A stretch of DNA of 64,000 nt, from assembly GCA_030587525.1 (NCBI GenBank), contig JAUQYW010000652.1:17019-81018 (forward strand), given 5' to 3'. Under the pieces are notes generated by a model, which worked only from the letters and a program-made list of their open reading frames with translations, did no database searches and was not told the DNA's origin. Made by a program: the position numbers and the translations under genes. The stretch is from Candidatus Sigynarchaeota archaeon. GTDB lineage: Archaea; Asgardarchaeota; Lokiarchaeia; Sigyniarchaeales; Sigyniarchaeaceae. Position 1 is the first letter of the stretch. Every line of letters begins with the position of its first letter. Of this stretch, positions 16,763 through 25,100 are shown piece by piece.

Positions 16763-17506
16763 ATGGATAGCAACTGGCTTTGGATACCACCGGAGAACGC
16801 CGAGCAACAGTTGAAGGGGAGGGCTAAAGATTTCTTCCACTGGTTGCAATTATTGAAGGAAAAGTTGTTCTACGTTGCAAAAAACGTTCAAGAAGAAGCT
16901 TTTCGCTTTGATATCATCAAGGAATACCATGAAATAAAAACGAATGATAGCGAATTCCTTTACGTGCCTGCCGGTGAACTGGATGATGCCCTCGATAAAT
17001 TGAAAAAGAAAGCTCCCACGCGGACGCGGAATTTCAAGTTCACGCTGAACATGCTCTTCACGTCCCAGGCAGGAACGAGCTCGAACGAGCTTTCCATCCT
17101 CAGCGACATCGCTTTCTTTTACAGGAAAAATAAGGAAGACACTGCGCGGGATCTCGACACGATCTCAAAATCGGTTGTATTTCAAAACGAGCCCATGTGT
17201 GTTAATATCGTGGACCACGTTGCTCCTTTGTTCACCTTGTTGATATATCAAGCAAATATCTACGAGAACAAGTTCAAGTTCACCTTGAACCCGTTAAAAA
17301 GGGAGAACCGGATCATTGACATTGTCGGCATGATCGCAAGCATGCTTAAAGAAGTCCATCTTGAAGATCTCACGGGACTGCTCGATCAATATGATGATGT
17401 CATAATAACCTTCTTGAGATTCTGCAAAGACAACAGTTACAAACCGTTCTACACGGCGGATAAACCCATCAGCGGCGCACCGCCACCGAGCCAGCTGCAC
17501 ACATGA
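16763..17506 (+). CDS. Unknown protein, first of two tandem paralogues
   Basis: A 247-residue soluble, charged, mainly helical protein that I do not recognise. It shares with the next gene an N-terminal IPPE...DFFHWLQLLKEKLFYVAK-like segment, a beta-rich middle (FKFTLNMLF / FVFVLNIIL), a conserved FFYRKxxEDT motif followed by a D(L/I)D(T/S)I helix, and a similar C-terminal helical half. No catalytic triad or metal site is evident. ATG at 16763 has GAGGG ten bases upstream. Its TGA overlaps the downstream gene's first possible ATG, so the pair is one operon. It is divergent from the LRR-GTPase-CHAT operon, with a 246-base shared control region, which suggests it belongs to the same system. A heterodimeric accessory or substrate pair is one reading. 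Confidence 0.72.
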   Translation: MDSNWLWIPPENAEQQLKGRAKDFFHWLQLLKEKLFYVAKNVQEEAFRFDIIKEYHEIKTNDSEFLYVPAGELDDALDKLKKKAPTRTRNFKFTLNMLFTSQAGTSSNELSILSDIAFFYRKNKEDTARDLDTISKSVVFQNEPMCVNIVDHVAPLFTLLIYQANIYENKFKFTLNPLKRENRIIDIVGMIASMLKEVHLEDLTGLLDQYDDVIITFLRFCKDNSYKPFYTADKPISGAPPPSQLHT

Positions 17507-17520
17507 AGGAGATGACTGCC

Positions 17521-18264
17521 ATGCCGATGAACTTGATACCCCCGGAAAAAGTGGACGAGATCATGCCACCACGGGCGCGCGACGTTTTCAAATGGATGTT
17601 GAAGCTGAAAGAAGACATCGTGTTCGTGGGAAAACACGACACCATGGATTTGTACCAGATCAACATCAAAAAAGATTACATCCAGATCGAAACGAACGAT
17701 GGCGAGACGCACTTCAGGGAAGCGGGAAACGTCAGCGACTTGAAAGAGCAAGCCGAGGAACGCCAGCCAAAAGTCACGAAAAAGTTCGTTTTCGTGCTGA
17801 ACATCATACTCGATTTCGAGGCCGACAACAACAAGCCAAAAATGATAATGATGTCCGACCTGGCGTTCTTTTACAGGAAAAAAGAAGAGGACACGGAAAC
17901 GGACATAGATTCCATTCGTGCCGGTGTGAAAAAATCCGGGATCGATGTATCGATGAACGTTGTCGAGGGCCTTGGCTCGATTCTTGACTTGCTTGCCTAT
18001 CAATCCAGAGCTCCGGCCAATGAATTCAAATATGGAATATCATTGTTAAAACAAGATGATCGGATCGTCGAAATATTGAAAACGTACTCATACGCCGATC
18101 AAGATTTCCACCTGGAGCTTCTCGGCCGGTTTTTGGCCTATTATGGACAGATGATCGAGTTTACGCTCGATTTTTGCCACGAAAACAAGTACTTGCCGAT
18201 CATCACCATCGATACGTCGCACCCCGCCAAGCCAGCTTCAGATCCTGGCACGATGTACGGTTAA
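17521..18264 (+). CDS. Unknown protein, second of two tandem paralogues
   Basis: A 247-residue protein homologous to the preceding one. I choose the ATG at 17521 because GGAG (17508-17511) lies nine bases upstream and because the resulting N-terminus (MPMNLIPPEK) aligns with the start of its twin (MDSNWLWIPPE); ATGs at 17503 and 17512 are in frame but fit less well. Shared blocks are RARDVFKWMLKLKEDIVFVGK, ETND, FVFVLNI and FFYRKKEEDTETDIDSI. The paralogues differ enough to suggest an old duplication with distinct roles. No membrane helix, signal or known motif is visible. T-rich terminator sequence follows directly. Function unknown; context links it to the CHAT/GTPase/LRR genes. Confidence 0.72.
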   Translation: MPMNLIPPEKVDEIMPPRARDVFKWMLKLKEDIVFVGKHDTMDLYQINIKKDYIQIETNDGETHFREAGNVSDLKEQAEERQPKVTKKFVFVLNIILDFEADNNKPKMIMMSDLAFFYRKKEEDTETDIDSIRAGVKKSGIDVSMNVVEGLGSILDLLAYQSRAPANEFKYGISLLKQDDRIVEILKTYSYADQDFHLELLGRFLAYYGQMIEFTLDFCHENKYLPIITIDTSHPAKPASDPGTMYG

Positions 18265-18278
18265 TTTTTTTGTTTTTT
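18265..18278 (+). terminator. T-rich terminator after the paralogue pair
   Basis: Seven T, a G, then six T start immediately after the TAA at 18262-18264, as expected for an archaeal oligo-T terminator. Confidence 0.6.
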
Positions 18279-18453
18279 ATTGATTTCTTGCTGATTTCAC
18301 GCTGGATAAATGTTTTGCTAATCCTGGTTGATTTGGTTCCTTGATAGTATTTTTTAATTTCAGCAAAACTCTTGTTCTGCTTTTGTGTATGCCTTCTTTC
18401 TCATCGAAGTTGATAAGCGAATCACTTTTCGTTAATAATGCTTTTGCCCGGGG

Positions 18454-18476
18454 CTCAAGGTTTATTAGACCTTGGG
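18454..18476. repeat. Stem-loop in the gap before the acyltransferase gene
   Basis: CTCAAGGT and ACCTTGGG, separated by TTATTAG, can form an eight-pair stem with one G-U/T-G wobble. It sits in the 255-base gap 18265-18519, which otherwise holds only the T-rich terminator and A/T-rich sequence; I see no gene there. A leader structure or a small-RNA end are both possible. Confidence 0.45.
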
Positions 18477-18519
18477 TGTTGTGCTGAATAAGTAAGAAAT
18501 TTTGGCGTAGGCGATCCGA

Positions 18520-19323
18520 GTGGTAGAATCTAACAAGCCCGAGAATGAAAAACCAGAGGAAAAGGAAAAAAAGGAAAACCCGGTCATGAAATTCTTTTCA
18601 GACACGATCCTGAGACCAATGGATAAAGTATTCGATGGAATCTTGAAAGCCGTGGAAAACGCGGGGATGACGAATCAGATCCAGTATCCGTTTTACCTCA
18701 CCCAAGACATGCTGTGGTGGGGAATCACCCACAACTTGTTTGGCTTCGAGATCTATGGCAGCGAGAATGTGCCTCCGGAGGGTAAAGCAGCGGTCGTTTG
18801 TGCTAACCATCAAAGCCTTTTCGACCCTGTCATCTATTGCGTAACATTTGCACATTACTCGCGCCGGCGCATCCATGTCATGGGAAAGGAAGAAATGTTC
18901 ACCGTCCCGCTCATCCAAAGTTATATCAAGTGGTGTTACGCGTTTCCGGTCAAGCGCGGCGAGCACGATGAGGCGGCATACCAGAAGGCGCTCGATTTCT
19001 TGCGCCAGGGCGAGCTTGTCGGCATGTATCCAGAAGGCACGACGAATCTCGGGGAATATGGCTTCCTCGAGCCCAAAACCGGTGCTGCCCGCATGGCCAT
19101 CGATGCAAAAGTACCGATCCTCCCCGTGGGCATCACGGGCGTGGAACGGATATTGCCTCGAAGCCAGAATTTCCCCAACTTGAGCGAGAAATTGACCGTC
19201 AAGATAGGTGAACCGATCACGATCCACGAGAAATTTTTCGACAAGAAAGACATCGGTCATGATGATTTGAAAAAGATTATGGACCTCGTGATGGAAAAAA
19301 TCAAGGGATTGCTCCTTTATTGA
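18520..19323 (+). CDS. plsC: PlsC-family acyltransferase (1-acyl-glycerol-3-phosphate acyltransferase-like)
   Basis: A 267-residue protein. Motif 1 is NHQSLFD (NHxxxxD, catalytic His/Asp) at about residues 90-96; motif 2-like RIHVMGKEEMF; motif 3 MYPEGTTN (EGTR-type substrate binding); motif 4 PILPVGITG. This is the complete signature of the LPLAT/PlsC family, which moves a fatty acyl chain onto lysophosphatidate or related lipids. The first 45 residues are charged (Glu/Lys-rich) and precede an amphipathic region likely to lie on the membrane. The start is a GTG at 18520. The enzyme is odd in an archaeon, where membrane lipids are isoprenoid ethers; it may acylate another substrate or signal a mixed lipid pathway. 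It appears to be a single-gene unit ending at a T8 tract. Confidence 0.85.
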   Translation: MVESNKPENEKPEEKEKKENPVMKFFSDTILRPMDKVFDGILKAVENAGMTNQIQYPFYLTQDMLWWGITHNLFGFEIYGSENVPPEGKAAVVCANHQSLFDPVIYCVTFAHYSRRRIHVMGKEEMFTVPLIQSYIKWCYAFPVKRGEHDEAAYQKALDFLRQGELVGMYPEGTTNLGEYGFLEPKTGAARMAIDAKVPILPVGITGVERILPRSQNFPNLSEKLTVKIGEPITIHEKFFDKKDIGHDDLKKIMDLVMEKIKGLLLY

Positions 19324-19364
19324 ACGTGCTTCGATTCTTTTCTCATCTTTATAGCGTGTTATCC

Positions 19365-19372
19365 TTTTTTTT
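19365..19372 (+). terminator. T8 terminator-like tract after plsC
   Basis: Eight T lie 41 bases beyond the acyltransferase stop, before the next gene on the same strand. Confidence 0.4.
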
Positions 19373-19406
19373 CATGCTCTTGCCCAGCGATTAATGAAGA
19401 TCCGTC

Positions 19407-21638
19407 ATGATTTTAAGCCAGATCCACATGACGATCATCATGGAAGGAAAGTCCAAGTCCGTGCTCGAAGCCGTCAAAGGCCAGATCTCCGATTTATTTT
19501 CATTGGATGATGATTACACGTTTCTAGCGGGGGCGGGGGTTTCCATGGACCCGCCATCGAGCATCCCGTCAGCACGTGCCATGGTGAAGGACTTGTTCCA
19601 ATGCTGCATCGTACCAGAGGAGATCGCCACGATATCAAGCCTGGACCTGCTCCGCTACGAGATGGTCGTCGAGGCTGTCGAGAAATACGTTGATAAGGAC
19701 TTGAAATTTCTCGATTATCTCGACTCGGCAACGGAACCAAATATGCTCCATTATTTCCTCGCCCGGGCTATCGATCGCGGGTACCACGTGATCACGACCA
19801 ATTTCGATTACCTCGTCGAGCACGCTCTCTTGAACATCATCCCCCGGGAGAGGTACGGGGACATCCATGCCGTCATCATGCGCGAGGATTTCCTCAAGTA
19901 CCAGGAGCCCAAGGCATATGCAAAGGCAGGTAAGAAGTTGCTGTTCAAGATCCATGGGTCCAAGCGAAATATCTTGACGGGAGCCACGACAAGGGAATCG
20001 CTTATCACGACCATCAGCGCGCTCGGTAAAAACAAGGAAGGAACCACGACGTTTGCCATCGAGCCATATAAGAAACCGGCCGTCAACAGCTTGATGCAAG
20101 ATAGTTGCCTCGTCGTCCTCGGTTACTCGGGAAGTGACGATTTCGACATCGGACCTGCGTTGAAGGAAATTTCCGGGATAAAACGGCTCATCTGGATCGA
20201 GCACTCCTCCGCGATGGGCAATGCCGTCGAGATCTTCCGCGTTCGGGAATCACGGGACCAAAAATCGCTCCAAGCGCAGCCGCGCGTTGACAAATTGCTC
20301 GGTGAAATCCGCAACACGACGTGCAAGAACGTGTTTAAGATCCGCGCGGGCACGACATATTTGTTCGGACGGGTCTTGTGGCCATTGCTTTTCCCGGCCG
20401 TTCCCGTTCCCGATTCGAGTGAATCCAAATCACCCGCGCCAAATTTCTTGGCCTTCATAGAAAAATCGTATGGAAGCGTGCCCTTGTTAAAAAAGCACGC
20501 GCTCACGGGCTGGTTGTATTGGAAATTGGGGGAGCAAGATGCATTTTTAAGATGCAGCGAGAATGCCATGGCGTTGGCCAAGGACGAGGGGAACATCGAG
20601 ATGGAGAGCGAGTTCCTTGAAAACCTTGGAGGCTATTACTTTTCAAAGTCAAACATCGCAAAAGCTATGGAATATTTCAACAAAGCCATCCAATCCGCGA
20701 ACCAATTGGACGAATTCAAACGCATGGCGGTCTTTCAAAACAATCTTGGGGAAGTTTTTCGTGCGAAAGGAGAATTTGACGAGGCGCTCGCGTGCTACCA
20801 GGATGCAATAGACGAAGCTGCCGCATCGGGCGATCTTCAGACCAAGGCTGCAGCGCTCAACAACATCGGGTGGATTCACCATGCCCGGGGAAAATCAACG
20901 AACGCTGAGACCTTCTTCAAGATGGCACTGGAGATCGACGAAAAGCTTGGGGATTTGCCAAGCAAGGCGGTGCACCTTTGCAACATCGCTGCTTTGCAGT
21001 TCAACCGCGGCGAGTACGAAACCGCGCTCAAAGGTTTCAAGGAGGCATTGAAAATCGCTGATCAACTTGGCGAAATCTTGGATAAAATCACGTTCTTGAA
21101 CAACATCGGCTTGATCTACAAGAACATCGGGGATTATAAAACCTCCCTTGCAAGCCACCTGGAAGCACTCCAGATCGCCGACCAGGCGGGTTATCTCGAG
21201 GGCAAGGCCATTTCGATGAACAACGTTGCCGGTTTTTATCACGATGCAAAACTCTATGATGAGGCACGCAATTATTACGAGGGAGCCCTCGAGATCGCCA
21301 AGCTTTTGGAAAATAAATCCCGGGAATCGCTCTACTTGAATAACCTGGGCAAATTGCTTCGAGATCAGGGTAATATCGAGGATGCAATATTTTATTACGA
21401 GACCGCCTTGAAAACAGCAGGGGAAATCAAGGATCCAGCGATGCAAGCGACGTGCCTGAACAATCTTGGTAGCATCTACCTGGACGGGAACAAGCTGGAT
21501 ATCGCCCTCACCTACTTCAACCAGGCCTTGGAAATCGTGGAAGGCCTCACGAATGCCCAGCTCAAGGAAACAATTGTTGGAAACATTGATGCCATCAAGA
21601 AAAAAAGCCGGGAACTTGAAAAAAGTTCTAAAAAATAA
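19407..21638 (+). CDS. SIR2-like domain protein with C-terminal TPR array (paralogue of 1101-3641)
   Basis: A protein of about 743 residues. Residues about 35-300 hold the SIR2-like domain: FLAGAGVSMDPPSSIPSA, VITTNFDYLVEH, FKIHGS and VVLGYSGSDDFD. These match the paralogue nearly position for position. A linker of about 80 residues is followed by roughly eight TPR units of 40 residues (for example AALNNIGWIHHARGKS and YLNNLGKLLRDQGN). The family role (NAD-consuming or nucleotide-binding effector with a TPR sensor) is inferred from related defence proteins. Starts at 19407, 19428 and 19440 are all ATG in frame; none has a good Shine-Dalgarno, and the ATG at 19440 (MEGKSK) would remove a short hydrophobic lead. 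It has fewer TPRs than its relative, which fits divergence in what each senses. Confidence 0.84.
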   Translation: MILSQIHMTIIMEGKSKSVLEAVKGQISDLFSLDDDYTFLAGAGVSMDPPSSIPSARAMVKDLFQCCIVPEEIATISSLDLLRYEMVVEAVEKYVDKDLKFLDYLDSATEPNMLHYFLARAIDRGYHVITTNFDYLVEHALLNIIPRERYGDIHAVIMREDFLKYQEPKAYAKAGKKLLFKIHGSKRNILTGATTRESLITTISALGKNKEGTTTFAIEPYKKPAVNSLMQDSCLVVLGYSGSDDFDIGPALKEISGIKRLIWIEHSSAMGNAVEIFRVRESRDQKSLQAQPRVDKLLGEIRNTTCKNVFKIRAGTTYLFGRVLWPLLFPAVPVPDSSESKSPAPNFLAFIEKSYGSVPLLKKHALTGWLYWKLGEQDAFLRCSENAMALAKDEGNIEMESEFLENLGGYYFSKSNIAKAMEYFNKAIQSANQLDEFKRMAVFQNNLGEVFRAKGEFDEALACYQDAIDEAAASGDLQTKAAALNNIGWIHHARGKSTNAETFFKMALEIDEKLGDLPSKAVHLCNIAALQFNRGEYETALKGFKEALKIADQLGEILDKITFLNNIGLIYKNIGDYKTSLASHLEALQIADQAGYLEGKAISMNNVAGFYHDAKLYDEARNYYEGALEIAKLLENKSRESLYLNNLGKLLRDQGNIEDAIFYYETALKTAGEIKDPAMQATCLNNLGSIYLDGNKLDIALTYFNQALEIVEGLTNAQLKETIVGNIDAIKKKSRELEKSSKK

Positions 21639-21662
21639 TATGCACGGTAGTGCATGGCCCGG

Positions 21663-21959
21663 TTACCGAATGTAGCGGGCATAATTCCAATCGTTCTCGC
21701 AAGCGAGGGCATCGATCAAACCACCGTCTTTGAGCTTGAAGCTGGACAATTGCCTTGCCAAGTTCCTCGCCATTCTGAGCTGCCCCTCGCGGGTTTTTTC
21801 CTCCCGCATCATGGCGATGGTACGGGCAATTGCTGGCCGGAATTTCCTGTTATCGTCATCCGATGACTCAATCGAATCCAGCACGTTGCGGAGATCCTTG
21901 ATGATCAAGTTGATGTCTTGCCAATCCGGAACAATGGCCATTTCTTCGTGCAAGAGCAT
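21663..21959 (-). CDS. Small hypothetical protein
   Basis: A 98-residue, helical, charged protein (for example IIKDLRNVLDSIESSDDDN, then MMREEKTREGQLRMARNLA). I do not recognise it. The ATG at 21959 has GGTGAT four bases upstream, a good archaeal Shine-Dalgarno; an in-frame GTG at 21968 is less likely. Composition is protein-like whereas the opposite-strand frames are poor, which supports this reading. The gene converges on the SIR2-TPR gene and precedes the giant surface-protein gene's end. An A/T-rich TTTAATATATT about 50-60 bases upstream could be its TATA box. It could act as a small partner of the SIR2-TPR protein, but nothing in the sequence shows this. Confidence 0.55.
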   Translation of the reverse strand: MLLHEEMAIVPDWQDINLIIKDLRNVLDSIESSDDDNRKFRPAIARTIAMMREEKTREGQLRMARNLARQLSSFKLKDGGLIDALACENDWNYARYIR

Positions 21960-22115
21960 GGATATCACCGTGGGGAGCGCGTGATGGAAGCGGTGATATC
22001 GATTGTCATGAATATATTAAAATGACGCGGATCCTTGTGGGATCCATGAAATCCGTTCACGAAACTAAAATTAAGGTTAAAAAAATGAAAGGGAAAAAGG
22101 GTGACGAGAACTTTC

Positions 22116-25100
22116 TCAAGTTTTATCGGCATGATCCTCATTCTTTTTCGGATCTACCTTGTCTTCGTCGCCTTTTTTCTTGATTTCTTTCGATTCTGGC
22201 TCTTGAGGAGTTGTTGTATCAACTAAAGTCGACACATCTTGTTTTTGCTCGGGCGGCGTTGGGGGGGATGGCGGCAGCATGGTAGAATCCGGCGTGGATG
22301 GAACATTTTGTTCGGTTGTAAACAAATCTGCCGGGATCAGCTTTTGGACAAGTTCCGGCGTCGCGGGAACTTCTTTAACCGGGTTGATGTCGCCCAGCTT
22401 CGCAGCAGCATCTTCCTCGGGCTTTGGTTCGGGATACACGACGGGAATCCGTGCGACTTCTTCCTTGTCTCCCTTCACGGGGGGTTTTTGATCTGTCCTT
22501 GCAGTTTTTATGCTCGATGGGCCATTATGACCGGTTTTCCCCTTGCGCGCCAAGCTCTCGGCATCAACATAGGTTCCTCCCTTTCCAGGTTCGCTCTTAG
22601 GTCCTTTGCCTTTTTTAGGTTCTTCCTTGGGCTCCAACTTGATGAACATACCGTCGATCATGAATCTCGTTTTCGTGGCGAACTTGTTTCTTGCATCCGC
22701 TTTCCACGTCTTGGCATCTTTATCGTAGAAAGCCGTCTCCCAATTCTCCACGAACTCGGTCATCTTGTCGTGGATGAAGGATGAATCGATACGGGATACC
22801 ATAACTACCGTCACGAAGTCACCCTGGAGAAACAAGATCTTGGAATTGAAGTATTCTTGCACCTCTACGACATTCGTCTTCTTCGATGGCTTTGCAAGGT
22901 GTTTCTCGATGGACTTTTTCAGGATCATGAGCATTTCGGGGACCATCACGTCCTCGGTCATCAAGGACTGTTCATAAATCGGCTCGGTCGAGCCGGCCAG
23001 GAAAAGCATAACGTATTGAAGGTTAGTCCGCCAATCCTCTTGATAGCTGACAGCAAACGGCTGGATCGGCGTCGCACAGGACCAGCAAGCATCGTTGTTG
23101 TTGAATAACGCTTGGGCACACTTGGTACAATAAATGCTGCCGCAAGTCGGGCAAACATAGGTGAGGCCTTCCTTGATGGGCCCTTTGTGTACCGTGCAAG
23201 TCTTGACCTCCTCGAAACGAACCATGCGACGCTTGATGATCTTGGGCCGCAAGTACAGCAAGAACACCAGCAAGAAAAAGATGCCTAAGATGATGGTAAC
23301 GATGATTGTATTCGTGATCATGGATTCCGGGGATACTTGTCGCCGCACGTTGAGGATCAAGGTCGATTGGGACACCGTGTAATTTTCACTGAGGTAGGCG
23401 AGGATGTTGAGCTGGTAATACCCCTCGGTGTTTGGAAGCGTGAGCAAGGCCTGGTAGGTGCCGTTATTCATGTCTTGTAGCAGATCGATGCCACCGGCCC
23501 ACGTGCAGGACACGTTTGCACCGGTTATGGAATGCCCGAGTGAGTCGATTAGGTTTATCGAAACGCGGACGGTATTACCTGGCTTTCCATCGATCGTGGT
23601 TTGATTCCCACCGATGGAAATGGTGAGTAACAATGGCAAGATATCCATGAGGAGGCTTGTCACCTTGGTATCATACTGGGAACTGGTTAGCACGAACGTG
23701 ATCAGCTCCTTGCCAATGCCGAGGGCTGACGCGTTGAACGTGATCGAATGCGTGTTGGAAAGCATCGTTTCAACATAGGCGCCGATGGTTCCAGGCACGG
23801 ACAAGGAAAGCCCGCTCGAGAGCACCGGGTTACCCGACAAGGAATCATTTGTCACGAACTCGATCGTGACGTTCTGGTCGAGGCAAGCTTGGATCACGGA
23901 GATGCCATCCCAGGTAAGCCCATTCACGATAATGCTTTGGTTTATCACCCGCTTGATGACGTGGAGCGTAAACGCGAAGTATTGTGCTGAATAATTTGGC
24001 ATCATCACGAGAACTGTCACCGAATGAAAGCCGGGTGCGATTGCCCACGTGCCAACCGCCGTTCCTGCAGACGAACTGTTCACGATAAAGGAACAAACAA
24101 GCGCTTCGTCGATAGTCACGTTGGCAAGAGCACCAGTGAGCGTCGCGTTGGTCTCTTTATCTTCAAGATGGATGCGGAAATCGATATCCATGCCGAGGAT
24201 TGCCTGGAGAACGCCATTTCCAATCAATGCACTCCCGTTCGCGGAAACGCTCATGGAGAGTTCACGGGGAACGATGGTCATCAAATAGATGATGGAAAAT
24301 ATCGCGTATGTGGATGAATTAGCCGTGATCGAGAGGACTTGGATACCCGTGGAGAAATCTCCGCTCATGATGTTGGCCGTGTAATTGCCTGCCTGCAACA
24401 CGAAAACTCCAGACGGCCCTTTGGTGATCGCGTAATTTAACCCGATGCGGGCGATCGAACCATTTAATGCGTCGGTTACTGTCAGATTCAGGATCAATGC
24501 TTCGGTGAAATTCGCCGTGATGCTTGTCTCTCCAGAAAGGTTGACACCGTTGAGATGGATCGAACGATTTACCGGCCGCAATGACAAGATGAAGGAGATC
24601 GTGCCGGTCGCGTTGGCAATTTGGGCTGTTGATGACGACGAATTTGATGCACGGATATAAATGGTCTTGATCCCCGCCGTGTTGAATCCCGTCGACGAGC
24701 CCGTGTGGATCCTGAGCCAGAAAAGCCCGTTTGATGAAGGCACGATCGAATACCAGATGGGATTAACCGGCAAAGTAAATGCGGTGTCTTGATACAATGA
24801 AAACACCGCGTGCGTGTAATTCACCGTTGAGGGATAATCCGGGTGGAAATACTTCATCGCGAGGGGGCCGACGTCGTCCATCATAAAAGCGTTGATAGAC
24901 GTGTTGAGCACAAAGAGCTGGGAGAGCCGGCTCCGGATTTCGAGCGTTCCGCTCAAGAACTGGCTTGCGTGATATTGCTTGCTCACGGTTACCGTGAAAG
25001 ATCGCGATCCGACCGAGAACAATGTCGTGTTCAGCGCGATGGTGTAATTGCCACTCGCCGGTTCGGAGATCACGTAGGTAGAAGGATTCAGAACACCAAC

